Positions 17,514-26,215 are shown, numbered from the stretch's first letter. The stretch is 64,000 nt of DNA from Pseudomonas baetica (GCF_019733355.1 NZ_JAIHLQ010000007.1:1-64000), one strand, 5' to 3'. Notes: generated by a model from the sequence alone, not told the origin. Numbers and translations are program-made.

Positions 17514-18047
17514 CTAGAAACAGACTTCGGTCGCAGGTTTGACGTCGACCCGCGCCACGGAACCGGTCAGGTGCGCGAGGTCTTTGTTGTGTTCGGCAAT
17601 GATGTCTTCAGCCTTCATGTTGCCGTTATCAAGGGTGGAATGAGCGTCAGAGGCCAGCACCACGTCGTAGCCCAACTGATGGGCCTGGCGCACGGTGGCA
17701 TTGACGCAGTAGTCGGTCTGCAGGCCGCAGATCACCAGGCTTTCAAAGTCTTCGATCGGCAGCAGCTTGCTCAGATCGGTCTGATAGAAAGAGTCCGGTG
17801 TGGTTTTGCGTACTCGCAGATCGTTCGCTGAGGTCTCAAGTCCTTCGGCGAGTTGCCAGCCTTCGGCGCCATGGGCCAGGGGGCTGTCGTTTTCCTCATG
17901 TTGAATGAACACCACCGGAACCCCTGACTGACGCGCGCGGGCGCTGAGGTCGTTGATGGTGTCGATCACGCGGAGGATGTCGTAGCACTGGTATTGGCCC
18001 GAGCACATGGCACGCTGGACGTCGATGATCAGTAATGCGGTTGTCAT
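17514..18047 (-). CDS. Isochorismatase-fold cysteine hydrolase
   Basis: A 177-residue cytoplasmic hydrolase. The catalytic triad of the family is visible: aspartate in LLIIDVQ (near residue 9), lysine in RKTTPDSF, and cysteine in GLQTDYCVNAT (near residue 110). Such enzymes cleave amides such as nicotinamide or N-carbamoyl groups, or isochorismate; which one applies is not clear. The start at 18047 has a strong AAGGAAGG ribosome binding site; the open frame continues upstream without support. It lies downstream of ggt on the same strand. Confidence 0.88.
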   Translation of the reverse strand: MTTALLIIDVQRAMCSGQYQCYDILRVIDTINDLSARARQSGVPVVFIQHEENDSPLAHGAEGWQLAEGLETSANDLRVRKTTPDSFYQTDLSKLLPIEDFESLVICGLQTDYCVNATVRQAHQLGYDVVLASDAHSTLDNGNMKAEDIIAEHNKDLAHLTGSVARVDVKPATEVCF

Positions 18048-18114
18048 GATGAGCCTTCCTTGATCAATCCTTGAGGCGGGGACGGACGTGAGCCCGCCCC
18101 CTTTTTTACGCCTT

Positions 18115-19842
18115 TCAGTAACCCAGCGACAACCCGGTATTGCGACGTGGGTCGTTGGCGCCATAGAAACGGTTTTTCCCTACTGGCTTGCCACCCAGCG
18201 ATGGCGCACCCACCAGAATCGCGGCAATGTGGTTGGCATCCTGCGGCCCGGCAAACTTGTGGCCCCAGCTCTCGAGGATTTTCTTCGTGTCCGGGCTGGC
18301 GGCGAAGTCTTCGAGGTTGGTTTCTTCCGGCATCCACTGTTGATGGAAACGCGGCGCATCAACCGCTTCCTGCAAGCCCATGCCGTAGTCGATGACGTTG
18401 AGCATGGTCAGCAAGGTGGCCGTGATGATGCGGCTGCCACCCGGCGTGCCGACCACCATGACCACTTTGCCGTCCTTGGTGACGATGGTCGGGCTCATCG
18501 ACGACAGCGGTGCCTTGCCCGGCGCAATGGAATTGGCTTCGCCCTGCACCAGACCGTACATATTCGGCACGCCGACCTTGGAAGTGAAATCGTCCATTTC
18601 GTCATTGAGGATCACCCCGGTCTTGCTCGCCATCACGCCCGCGCCAAACCAGTCATTGAGGGTGTAAGTGACCGACACCGCATTGCCCCACTTGTCGACG
18701 ATCGAATAGTGCGTGGTGTTGCTACCTTCATGGGGCGCGACGCCGGGTTTCAACTCAGCCGATACGCCCGCCTTTTGCGGCTGGATCGCACTGCGCAGTT
18801 GGGTCGCATAGTTTTTGTCCAATAGGTGCTCGATCGGATTTTTGACGAAATCCGGATCACCGAGGTAACTGTTGCGATCCACGTAAGCGTGGCGCATCGC
18901 TTCGATCTGGTAGTGCATGCCCTGGGCCGAATGGAAGCCCAGTTCCTTCATCGGATAGCCCTCGAGAATGTTCATGATCTCGCAGATCACCACACCGCCG
19001 GAGCTGGGTGGTGGCGCCGAAACCACGTGATAGCCACGGTAGTCGCACTCAATGGGCGCCAGCTCGCGAGTCTTGTATTTATCGAGGTCGGCTTGGGTGA
19101 TGATGCCTTTGTTGGCCTGACTGGACGTGACGATGGCGTCGGCTACCCAGCCTTTATAGAAACCCTCGGCGCCTTTTTCGGAAATGGTGCGCAGGGTTTT
19201 GCCGAGGTCTTTCTGCACCAGTTTTTGCCCGACCTGCATCGTCTCGCCGTTGCTGAGGAAAATCGAGCCGGAATCACGCATGTCCTTTTTGAACACGTCG
19301 GTGGCGTATTCGAGCAGCTCGACGTCACCCTGCTCCAGTTCGAATCCGTCCTCGGCCAATTTAATCGCCGGGGCGATCATCTCCGTGCGTGGTTTTGTCC
19401 CGTACTTGCTCAGCGCCAATTCCATACCGGACACAGTGCCGGGCACGCCGACCGCCAGGTGCCCACGGGTACTCAGGTCGGGGATGACGTTACCTTCCTT
19501 GTCGAGGTACATGTTGGCGGTCGCGGCCAGTGGGGCTTTTTCGCGGAAGTCGAGAAAGGTCTTGCGCCCGTCCGCCAGTTGAATGGTCATGAAGCCGCCA
19601 CCACCAAGATTGCCCGCAGCGGGATAAACCACCGCCAGCGCATAACCCACCGCCACCGCCGCATCCACCGCGTTACCGCCACTTTTCAATACATCGACGC
19701 CCACATGAGTGGCCAGGTGTTGCGCGGTCACCACCATGCCGTTTTCGGCGGCAACCGGCGCCACCGACGCGGCGTGAGCCATCAGGCAACTGAGTGTCAG
19801 TGAGGTCGCAATCAGCGATTTGGTCAAAGGTTCGTACTTCAT
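18115..19842 (-). CDS. ggt: Gamma-glutamyltransferase
   Basis: A periplasmic N-terminal nucleophile hydrolase that cleaves glutathione and other gamma-glutamyl compounds or transfers the gamma-glutamyl group. It has 575 residues. The signal peptide covers about residues 1-24 (ending AHA). The precursor self-cleaves before the threonine of NTTHYS (Thr376), leaving large and small subunits. The glycine-rich GNLGGGGFM segment near residue 95 and SMSPTI in the small subunit, which bind substrate, are present. It stands as the first gene of a two-gene minus-strand set with the cysteine hydrolase, 67 bp apart. Confidence 0.94.
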   Translation of the reverse strand: MKYEPLTKSLIATSLTLSCLMAHAASVAPVAAENGMVVTAQHLATHVGVDVLKSGGNAVDAAVAVGYALAVVYPAAGNLGGGGFMTIQLADGRKTFLDFREKAPLAATANMYLDKEGNVIPDLSTRGHLAVGVPGTVSGMELALSKYGTKPRTEMIAPAIKLAEDGFELEQGDVELLEYATDVFKKDMRDSGSIFLSNGETMQVGQKLVQKDLGKTLRTISEKGAEGFYKGWVADAIVTSSQANKGIITQADLDKYKTRELAPIECDYRGYHVVSAPPPSSGGVVICEIMNILEGYPMKELGFHSAQGMHYQIEAMRHAYVDRNSYLGDPDFVKNPIEHLLDKNYATQLRSAIQPQKAGVSAELKPGVAPHEGSNTTHYSIVDKWGNAVSVTYTLNDWFGAGVMASKTGVILNDEMDDFTSKVGVPNMYGLVQGEANSIAPGKAPLSSMSPTIVTKDGKVVMVVGTPGGSRIITATLLTMLNVIDYGMGLQEAVDAPRFHQQWMPEETNLEDFAASPDTKKILESWGHKFAGPQDANHIAAILVGAPSLGGKPVGKNRFYGANDPRRNTGLSLGY

Positions 19843-20084
19843 GAGTCGATCTCTTTTTTGTTTTAGGGGCTGTGCAAAACAGAGGGGAACGCTTCAAACG
19901 CAACAAGCAGTATGGCCGGGTTTGCGCATTGCGCCTGCCCGTTCAAACGGTAGGCTGGGCGCTGTTGATACCCGCACCAGGGCGCAGCGCTGGCGAAAAA
20001 CTCGGAGCCGCTTCGCAGCCCAGCGGAGCAAGTTCCCTCGCCTCTATGGGTTTGCTCCGATGCTACAGCCGGTTCGCTCTGGAT

Positions 20085-20675
20085 TCAGGCAGCGAACAGG
20101 TTTTTCATCGCCGCATACTGCAACAGCATGATGGTCTTGGCATCGCAGATCTCGCCGCGATAAAACGCTGCCAGCGCATCATCAAAAGACCACTCCAGCA
20201 CGTCCAGTTCTTCAGTCTCTTCTTCCAGGCCCCCACCTTCGCTGACCTTCGATGCCGCATCATATTCGGCAATAAAGAAGTGCAGTTTCTCTGTCACAGA
20301 GCCAGGGCTCATGTACGCCTCGAAGACCTTCTTCACTTCACTGACGCGATAGCCGGTTTCTTCCTCGGCCTCGGCACGAATCCGTTGTTCAGGGGCCTCA
20401 CCTTCAAGTAACCCCGCCGCCACTTCGATCAGCAAACCGTCATGGCCGTTGACAAACACCGGCAAGCGGAACTGACGGGTCAATACCACCGAACGCTTCT
20501 CTCGATTGAACAGCAGAATCGCTGCGCCATTACCCCGGTCATAGACCTCGCGAGTCTGGCGCTGCCACTCCCCGTTATTTCGGTGATAGTCGAAGGTGAT
20601 TTTCTTCAATAGATACCAGTCGTGGGACAACACCTGAGTGTCGATGATATTGACCCGCTCGGCTGTGGTAGACAT
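20085..20675 (-). CDS. nudK: GDP-mannose pyrophosphatase NudK
   Basis: A Nudix hydrolase of 196 residues that splits GDP-mannose and related sugar nucleotides. The Nudix box runs through GLLEGEAPEQRIRAEAEEET, with RAEAEEETGY as its catalytic part. REVYDRGNGAAILL and FEAYMSPGSVTEKLHFF are highly similar to NudK of enterobacteria. The frame extends upstream, but the ATG at 20675, preceded by an AGG-containing site, gives the family's length. It lies between the chitinase terminator and ggt and appears monocistronic. Confidence 0.9.
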   Translation of the reverse strand: MSTTAERVNIIDTQVLSHDWYLLKKITFDYHRNNGEWQRQTREVYDRGNGAAILLFNREKRSVVLTRQFRLPVFVNGHDGLLIEVAAGLLEGEAPEQRIRAEAEEETGYRVSEVKKVFEAYMSPGSVTEKLHFFIAEYDAASKVSEGGGLEEETEELDVLEWSFDDALAAFYRGEICDAKTIMLLQYAAMKNLFAA

Positions 20676-20730
20676 GGCGCCTGATCCCTTTTTCATCGGT
20701 AAGCAGCCATGGTCGAATAATCTCTGCAAC

Positions 20731-20758
20731 AAAAAAAGCCCGGCAGCGCTACCGGGCT
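20731..20758 (-). terminator. Intrinsic terminator after the chitinase gene
   Basis: On the minus strand a 7-bp stem AGCCCGG / CCGGGCT with an 8-nt loop is followed by seven T residues. It lies 14 bp beyond the chitinase stop codon. Confidence 0.85.
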
Positions 20759-20771
20759 CACTCAGTTGCAA

Positions 20772-21791
20772 CTAACTCGCGAGGGTACCGTGAATCAGCG
20801 GCCCATAACGCCGGCTGAACTCCCAGTTGTAAGGCACGCGGTCCTTGCTCACACCGTTGTCCCAGTTAACCGACCAAGTCATCAGGCCCTTGATCGGATG
20901 CCCCTTGATGGCCAGCCGTTTGAGCACATTGCCCACCACGGTTTTGTCGATCACATAACCGGTGGCCGCCGCATCGACGTTGGCCGGCAGACCGATGACG
21001 AATTTGTCCGCCGCGATCTTCGTGAATCCCCGAGTCCCCGTCACCAGACTTTCGGTCAGGTAATAAAGGAAGTCCTCTTTGAGCGCGTCGTTGTTCTGCG
21101 CGATCCACGCACCGGCGCCGTTGTTGGCCTCAGGCACCCAGACCCCGTCGCCACCCTGGTTGTAGAATTGCGGGGCGATGAAGTCGTAGTAGCCTTCCAG
21201 CGCTTGCAGGTAGCCGACGTATTTGCCGGTGCTGGTGAGATACGGGAACTCCGGGGCCATGCTGATGATGAAGTGCTTGCCTTGGCCGGCGTAGTGATCC
21301 TTGACCAGTTTCAGCGCAGCCGGCAGAACCGTCTTGTTGGCATCGAAATCAATCGCGCTCTGTTCAAGATCGATGTCCAGCCCATCAAAACCGTAGGTTT
21401 CCACCAGACGGATGATTTCATTGGCAAGCGGTTGCTCCTGACCGCTGCGCAACTCGATGTGCGCATCGGCGCCACCCAGGGAAATCAGGACGGCCCGCCC
21501 CTGACTGTTGAGCACGCCGACCTGACGGCGGAACTCGGCATCGGAAACGTTGAATGGCTTGAAGGTCGGGATACCGTTTCCTCTCATGAAGGCCACTGCG
21601 ACCACGTTGTATTCCTTGGGTACATCCTCCAGCGTGATGCTGGCGAATCGGCCCTGACGATAACCGTCGCTCGGCCCCGCCGGCCAGTTGTGCCAGAAGC
21701 CCATGAGGATCTTTTTACCGGCAATGCTCGGCATCAGCGCAGCAGCATCGCTCGCCGCGTTTTGCACCAGAGAAAAATCAATTTTTGACAT
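20772..21791 (-). CDS. GH18 chitinase without a signal peptide
   Basis: A single-domain glycoside hydrolase family 18 enzyme of 339 residues that cleaves chitin. The catalytic DxxDxDxE motif is DGLDIDLE at 136-143, with Glu143 as acid/base. The segments SLGGAD and APQFYNQGG line the substrate cleft. There is no chitin-binding module. The N-terminus (MSKIDFSLVQ) is not a signal peptide, and an in-frame TAG two codons before the ATG rules out a longer start. The ribosome binding site is AAGGA. It lies 43 bp downstream of the LPMO gene, forming a chitin-degradation pair. How it leaves the cell is unclear. Confidence 0.93.
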   Translation of the reverse strand: MSKIDFSLVQNAASDAAALMPSIAGKKILMGFWHNWPAGPSDGYRQGRFASITLEDVPKEYNVVAVAFMRGNGIPTFKPFNVSDAEFRRQVGVLNSQGRAVLISLGGADAHIELRSGQEQPLANEIIRLVETYGFDGLDIDLEQSAIDFDANKTVLPAALKLVKDHYAGQGKHFIISMAPEFPYLTSTGKYVGYLQALEGYYDFIAPQFYNQGGDGVWVPEANNGAGAWIAQNNDALKEDFLYYLTESLVTGTRGFTKIAADKFVIGLPANVDAAATGYVIDKTVVGNVLKRLAIKGHPIKGLMTWSVNWDNGVSKDRVPYNWEFSRRYGPLIHGTLAS

Positions 21792-21834
21792 GTTCTAATC
21801 CTTCAGAACGTGTGGGTTTGGCGACGTTGCGCCG

Positions 21835-22470
21835 TTATTTGAAGTCGACGTCGAAGGCCTGATAGAAAGCGTTGCCGGTGTTGGCGACGATCCACATCAG
21901 TACGATGACGTGATGCCCCTTCTTGTTCGTCGGAAGCTTTACCTCGTGGTTAACCTTGGCCTTCATCTCGGCCGAATGGCTGTAATACGGCACCTGAGTG
22001 TAGAAGTCTTCGAAGAACGGTTGTGCTTCCAGTTGTGCCCGGGTGATGCGTTGTTTCGAGTCCCAGCCATCCTTGGTGATCAGCCAGCGATAACCACGCG
22101 TGGTGTGCGGCGCGGTGTATGTCCAATTGACTTCCAGGGTCTGACCCGGCGTGACATTGAGCAGTGGCCAAGCGAACGGACGACCGAGCTTTTTGCTCAT
22201 TTCGTCGTTGGTGAAGTTCACGCAGTCGCGGGGATCGGTCTTGCCGCCACTGAGAATGTAGCCGTCAGCGGGTGGCGCGACACTGTCAGAGTCGGTTTCG
22301 TAGGGCGCCGGAAACGGCCCGGCAGCCAGTGCCGGGAAGTTCTTGCCACCTTCCATTTCATTGACCTGCCAGGCACCGAGCAATCCTTGCTCGATAGCGA
22401 CCGCACCACGGCTCGCCGGGGAGGTGACACGACCGTGTCGCAGTTGGGTTTGTGTTAGGGGTTGATTCAT
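21835..22470 (-). CDS. AA10 lytic polysaccharide monooxygenase without a signal peptide
   Basis: A 211-residue copper enzyme fold of auxiliary activity family 10 (CBP21-like), which oxidatively breaks crystalline chitin. The family N-terminus HGRVTSPASR starts at residue 12; His12 and His122 (TAPHTT) would form the copper histidine brace, and NAFYQAFDVDF near the end holds the axial aromatic residue. Normally the first histidine is exposed by signal peptidase. Here 11 residues precede it, and an in-frame TAA six codons upstream of the ATG excludes a signal peptide. The ATG at 22470 has GGAG eight bases upstream. It is paired with the GH18 chitinase. Confidence 0.9.
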   Translation of the reverse strand: MNQPLTQTQLRHGRVTSPASRGAVAIEQGLLGAWQVNEMEGGKNFPALAAGPFPAPYETDSDSVAPPADGYILSGGKTDPRDCVNFTNDEMSKKLGRPFAWPLLNVTPGQTLEVNWTYTAPHTTRGYRWLITKDGWDSKQRITRAQLEAQPFFEDFYTQVPYYSHSAEMKAKVNHEVKLPTNKKGHHVIVLMWIVANTGNAFYQAFDVDFK

Positions 22471-22495
22471 GTTTTTCACTCCGTTGATTTAAGAA

Positions 22496-22514
22496 CTCTC
22501 CTTTCCGAGGAGAG
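22496..22514 (-). promoter_or_regulatory. Leader hairpin with GGA loop upstream of the LPMO gene
   Basis: Perfect 7-bp inverted repeat CTCTCCT / AGGAGAG with a 5-nt loop. In the minus-strand transcript the loop reads CGGAA, so a GGA is presented at the hairpin tip, as in RsmA/CsrA targets; a second GGA forms the ribosome binding site about 20 bases downstream (ACGGAGU). This suggests translational control by Gac/Rsm but is unproven. Confidence 0.4.
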
Positions 22515-22692
22515 GCCTCCAAGCTAACGGAGACGGATTTTTTGTCCATCGGCGGTTTTGTCGCAGTCAGACCGGGCATCATCGGTAAAGCGGCCAGAAT
22601 ACTGGATATAAACACAGTTAATTGTGGCGATTCGTACTCGACACATAGCCAAAGGCGTACGCGTCGAGGTTACAAAATCGTGCATCGGCGAC

Positions 22693-23130
22693 TCAAGGCA
22701 GTTGAGCCTGGAACTCCTTTTCGTACTGCCCGGCCAGCTGCTCTTTCTGTTTCTCGTCGAGCAACTTTCCGGCCATCTGGAAGAACTTCTGCTCCTCTTC
22801 CTCAAGGTGATGGTGGACCTTGTCCGAGAGCTTTCTCGCCGTCGCCAGCCATGCCGGACTGGACATCTCGGTCTCGTCCAGCTCTTCCATCATTTCGTCC
22901 ATTTCATGGTGCTCGGAAATGGCATGGCGGCTGAGATCGACACCGTTGTCGAACTCCATCAGCGGGATGTAGAAGTGGCGCTCTTCAGCCGTTTCATGAG
23001 CTTGCAGTTCGGCTTTGAGCTGTTTGTAGGCCTCGACCCGCTCGGGGCTGTCGCCACTGGTCTTGACCAAGGCTTTGGCGTAGCTGCGCTGGCGGTCGTG
23101 GCTCTCGCGAAGTGCTTCGAAAATGTTCAT
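22693..23130 (-). CDS. Hemerythrin (HHE) domain protein
   Basis: A 145-residue four-helix bundle protein with a hemerythrin-like di-iron site. Candidate ligands are in HETAEERHFYIP (about 45-55), HAISEHHEMDE (about 70-80) and VHHHLEEEEQKFF (about 105-117). Bacterial stand-alone HHE proteins act in oxygen or nitric oxide sensing, iron storage or stress protection; the role here is open. The start has a GAGGA ribosome binding site. It precedes the LPMO gene on the same strand but 222 bp away, so co-transcription is uncertain. Confidence 0.9.
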   Translation of the reverse strand: MNIFEALRESHDRQRSYAKALVKTSGDSPERVEAYKQLKAELQAHETAEERHFYIPLMEFDNGVDLSRHAISEHHEMDEMMEELDETEMSSPAWLATARKLSDKVHHHLEEEEQKFFQMAGKLLDEKQKEQLAGQYEKEFQAQLP

Positions 23131-23280
23131 GGGGTGTCCTCATCAACCGCGTGCTGGAATGACGCTGTAAAAGGCTAGACCCCGGCGCGGGAGCGGTGGT
23201 TCCTGCGGTTTTAAACTGACGCTTGGAACACGACCACCAGGCAGGATAGTCTGGCGCCTTACTCCACAAGGAAGTCATGC

Positions 23281-23706
23281 ATGAACTTGCGCATCGAGTT
23301 GTCAGAGAACCCAAACGAAGAACAACGCAACGCCATTCTGGCGCCGCTGCGTGCCCACAACGTCGCCAAAGCAGGTCCCTCGACACTGGAGCCCATTGCA
23401 CTTTTGGTCCGTGACGAGCACGACGCGATCCTTGGCGGCCTGTATGGCCACACGTTCTATCGGTGGATGTTCATTGAACTGTTGGCGGTGCCGGAAGAGG
23501 GGCGCGGTCAGGGCATCGGCTCAAAATTGATGCAGATGGCCGAAGAGCTTGCGCGCAAGAAAGACTGCGTGGGAATCTGGCTCGACACCTTCTCGTTTCA
23601 GGCGCCTGATTTTTACAAGAAAGTGGGCTATAGCGAGTGTGGCGAGATTGCGGATTATCCGCTGGGGCACAAGCGACACTTTTTCCAGAAGCGACTTGTA
23701 GATTGA
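23281..23706 (+). CDS. GNAT-family N-acetyltransferase
   Basis: A 141-residue acetyltransferase. The acetyl-CoA binding motif A is visible as LLAVPEEGRGQGIGSKLMQMAEELA (Q/RxxGxG/A type, about residues 68-90), followed by the typical ending LDTFSFQAPDFYKKVGYSECG. The acceptor is unknown. An AAGGA ribosome binding site lies eight bases upstream of the ATG at 23281. It is divergent from the hemerythrin gene and followed by a decayed REPIN. Confidence 0.88.
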   Translation: MNLRIELSENPNEEQRNAILAPLRAHNVAKAGPSTLEPIALLVRDEHDAILGGLYGHTFYRWMFIELLAVPEEGRGQGIGSKLMQMAEELARKKDCVGIWLDTFSFQAPDFYKKVGYSECGEIADYPLGHKRHFFQKRLVD

Positions 23707-23720
23707 ATTCAGTAGCGCCT

Positions 23721-23783
23721 TTGTAAGCAAGCCGCCCCCACATTGGATTGCATTCAAATGTGGGGGCGGGCTTGCTCGCGAAG
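23721..23783. repeat. REPIN with one decayed arm
   Basis: Inverted REP pair between the convergent GNAT and lipoprotein genes. The right unit (23760-23783) is intact; the left (23721-23742) has changes in the CGCGAG tip. The arms are closer together than in the other copies of this window. Confidence 0.75.
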
Positions 23784-23806
23784 ACGGCAGACGCTTCAAC
23801 GCACGA

Positions 23807-24157
23807 TCAGAGACAAGTCGCCAACGCCGCCAACCGCCGCTTGGCGACAAAATCATCCTTCTGCGCGTAATAATTCAGCGTCGTGCCCGATGGCCCCGTG
23901 AGCACATCGACAAACGACTCAGCCGAACGGGTATAAACCGTCGTGCCACCCTGCTGGCGCGATTCCAGATACGCGGCGGCATCAACGCCGAAAACCGCTT
24001 CATCCTGCCAGCCGAATTGCACACACTGAGCCACTACTTTCTCCGCCTTGTCCGAAGTCAAAACCTTGTAAGGGGTTTTGGTGCGAGCATCGTTCATCGC
24101 GGGGCCCGCGCAACCGGCCAGCAGCGTCGCCGCCAGCGCTACCATCAGAATTCGCAT
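23807..24157 (-). CDS. Small lipoprotein of unknown function
   Basis: A 116-residue protein with a lipoprotein signal peptide (MRILMVALAATLLAGC; lipobox LAGC, cysteine 16). The rest has no membrane segment and is predicted to be a small periplasmic domain with the repeated theme of aromatic and charged residues (CVQFGWQDEAVFG, YYAQKDDFVAKRRLA). Two further cysteines could form a disulfide. I do not recognise a family. It is transcribed alone. Confidence 0.8.
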   Translation of the reverse strand: MRILMVALAATLLAGCAGPAMNDARTKTPYKVLTSDKAEKVVAQCVQFGWQDEAVFGVDAAAYLESRQQGGTTVYTRSAESFVDVLTGPSGTTLNYYAQKDDFVAKRRLAALATCL

Positions 24158-24292
24158 TGCGTTCGCTCATTCAGAAAAAAGCGGACTGTATCATCGCAGC
24201 AGCAGAAATCGTTCTGCTTTACTGCATTTATAGCGCGACATGCGCTGTCAGCTACGGCAACCTAAGGTCATCAGCCTCACAAAGGAAAACAC

Positions 24293-24622
24293 ATGGCGCC
24301 TACCGACCAGCGACATGAACATGCCCTGAAACTATTTCTCGACGCGCGACCTGATTTGCGCGAAACCCTCGACCACCTCAATCCATTGCTGGCCCAGGCC
24401 AAAGGCGAAACCCAAGCGCAGTTTCGCGAAGAACGTCTGCACGAAGCCTATGAAGAGGAAGCAGAAAGCCTTGGCTTGTTCGCTTGGGAACTGACCTTGA
24501 AACTGACCGCCGATTCGCCTGAGGAGTATCAGGCGCAGCGTCTGGAAGTGCATCGTGAAGTCGCGGAGATGGCCGGCATGGAATGGCTGGAATACTGCGA
24601 TCTGTATGGCATAGAACCCTAA
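24293..24622 (+). CDS. Conserved hypothetical protein (DUF6388-like)
   Basis: A 109-residue acidic, helical, soluble protein conserved in pseudomonads; I recall it as DUF6388, though this cannot be confirmed here. Glutamate-rich helices (REERLHEAYEEEAESLGLFAWELTLKL) dominate, with a C-terminal EYCDLYGIEP. No function is known. The ATG has an AAGGA ribosome binding site. The YoaK-type membrane gene starts 25 bp downstream, so the two are probably co-transcribed. Confidence 0.8.
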   Translation: MAPTDQRHEHALKLFLDARPDLRETLDHLNPLLAQAKGETQAQFREERLHEAYEEEAESLGLFAWELTLKLTADSPEEYQAQRLEVHREVAEMAGMEWLEYCDLYGIEP

Positions 24623-24647
24623 CCGCCGCTCAAGGACACTTTCGCCG

Positions 24648-25352
24648 ATGCTGCCATCCGCCTCGACTCACCGCGCCAGCCCCGGCCATCTGCACAAGCA
24701 AAAATGGCGCGGGCGTGTGGGCCTGGCGCTGGTTGCCAGCCTGTCGGTACTGGCCGGAATGACTGACGCCATCGGCTTCATGGCCAGCGGCGACTTCGTT
24801 TCGTTCATGAGCGGCAACACCACCCGACTGGCGGTGGCGATCAGTGATGGCGATATCGGGCTGACCGTGCGCCTGGTGATTCTTGTCGTGACGTTCATTG
24901 TCGGTAATGCCTTGGGCGTGCTCGTCGCGCGTCTCGGCGGACGCCGGGCGCTGCCGCTGCTGCTCTGCATCGCCACCCTGCTCTGCGCGTCGGCGGCCTG
25001 GCCGTTTGATACGCAACTGCCAGCGCTGCTCGCAGCGATCATTGCGATGGGCATGCTCAACGCGTCCGTCGAAGAAGTGAATGGGCTACCGGTAGGGCTC
25101 ACCTATGTCACTGGCGCATTATCGCGGTTTGGACGTGGCCTGGGCCGATGGTTGCTCGGAGAGCGGCGCAGTGGCTGGCGCGTGCAGCTCGTGCCGTGGA
25201 GCGGGATGTTTGTCGGTGCAATTCTGGGCGCGGTGCTGGAACATCATCTAGGACTCAAGGCGATGTTCGTCAGCGGTGTGCTGGCCGCGATGATCGGGCT
25301 GCTCTCTCTGAAAATTCCCAGGCGCTGGCAATTGGGTTACATGCCGCGCTGA
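24648..25352 (+). CDS. YoaK family membrane protein (DUF1275)
   Basis: A 234-residue inner-membrane protein with six predicted helices. The signature regions of the family are present: TDAIGFMASGDFVSFMSGNTTRL in helix 1-2 and GMLNASVEEVNGLPVGLTYVTGALSRFG in the middle. Family members are thought to be transporters or membrane-associated proteins of unknown substrate. It follows the small acidic protein gene and has an AAGGAC ribosome binding site. Confidence 0.87.
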   Translation: MLPSASTHRASPGHLHKQKWRGRVGLALVASLSVLAGMTDAIGFMASGDFVSFMSGNTTRLAVAISDGDIGLTVRLVILVVTFIVGNALGVLVARLGGRRALPLLLCIATLLCASAAWPFDTQLPALLAAIIAMGMLNASVEEVNGLPVGLTYVTGALSRFGRGLGRWLLGERRSGWRVQLVPWSGMFVGAILGAVLEHHLGLKAMFVSGVLAAMIGLLSLKIPRRWQLGYMPR

Positions 25353-25464
25353 CGACTCAGCATTTTTTTGCCTGACCCTACACAATCGCCAGCAGACAAC
25401 ATCGATTTAGCCGCCTCGCCGATAAAGCTTTATCATGGCCGCAGTTTTGCTGATCGAGTCCGTC

Positions 25465-25857
25465 ATGAAGTTCGCCATCGCGTTGTTTTCCGCCGCCCAT
25501 GCGCCCTCCTCGCGCCGTGCCCTGCTGTTTGCGCAGGCCGCTCTGGCCGGAGGGCATGAGATTGTCCGGCTGTTTTTCTATCAGGACGGCGTCCACAACG
25601 CCTGCGACGCGGTGGTCACCCCGCAGGACGAACTGGATGTGCCCAAGCAGTGGCGCGCTTTCATCAGCGAGCAACAACTGGACGGCGTGGTGTGCATCGC
25701 CGCGGCCCTGCGCCGTGGGGTGCTGAACGCCGAAGAAGCCAAGCGCTACCAACGCGGCGCCGTCTCCGTCAGTGCGCCGTGGGAATTGTCCGGCCTCGGC
25801 CAGTTGCATGACGCGGTGCAAGACGCTGACCGCCTGATCTGTTTCGGAGGCGCGTGA
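25465..25857 (+). CDS. tusD: Sulfur relay protein TusD
   Basis: A 130-residue DsrE-fold protein that accepts persulfide sulfur from TusA and passes it to TusE in the 2-thiolation of uridine 34 of tRNA. The acceptor cysteine is in DGVVCIAAALRRGV (near residue 77). It forms a heterohexamer with TusB and TusC. The frame is open upstream to 25435, but MKFAIALFSA at 25465 matches the family start and length. It is the first gene of an overlapping five-gene operon. Confidence 0.93.
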   Translation: MKFAIALFSAAHAPSSRRALLFAQAALAGGHEIVRLFFYQDGVHNACDAVVTPQDELDVPKQWRAFISEQQLDGVVCIAAALRRGVLNAEEAKRYQRGAVSVSAPWELSGLGQLHDAVQDADRLICFGGA

Positions 25858-25858
25858 G

Positions 25859-26215
25859 ATGGCCAAATCCTTGTTGATCATCAGCCGCCAATCACCGTGG
25901 TCCGGCCCCGGCGCCCGCGAAACGCTGGATATCGTGCTGGCGGGCGGTGCTTTCGATTTGCCAATAGGCCTGCTGTTTCTCGATGACGGCGTGCTGCAAT
26001 TGGCCGCTGGACAAAACGCCAAGGCGCTGCAACAGAAAGACCTGAGCGCCAATCTGCAAGCGCTGCCGATGTTTGGCGTAGAAGAGTTGTTCTACTGCGC
26101 CGACAGCGCCAGCACGCGTGGCCTCGCCGATCTATCGCTGGACGAAGCACAACCGCTCGCTGCCGAGCAAATCACCGCCCTTATTGACCGTTACGACCAG
26201 GTGATCACCCTCTGA
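25859..26215 (+). CDS. tusC: Sulfur relay protein TusC
   Basis: A 118-residue DsrE/DsrF-fold subunit of the TusBCD complex, beginning AKSLLIISRQSPWSGPGARE, typical of TusC/DsrF. It is structural rather than the sulfur carrier. It starts one base after the tusD stop and its stop overlaps the tusB start by one base, so the three subunits are translationally coupled. Confidence 0.92.
   Translation: MAKSLLIISRQSPWSGPGARETLDIVLAGGAFDLPIGLLFLDDGVLQLAAGQNAKALQQKDLSANLQALPMFGVEELFYCADSASTRGLADLSLDEAQPLAAEQITALIDRYDQVITL

Noticed and set aside
18075..18107. Terminator for ggt
   Set aside because: The GGCGGG/CCCGCC hairpin has its T run on the plus strand, while ggt is on the minus strand, so it cannot end ggt transcription in the usual way.
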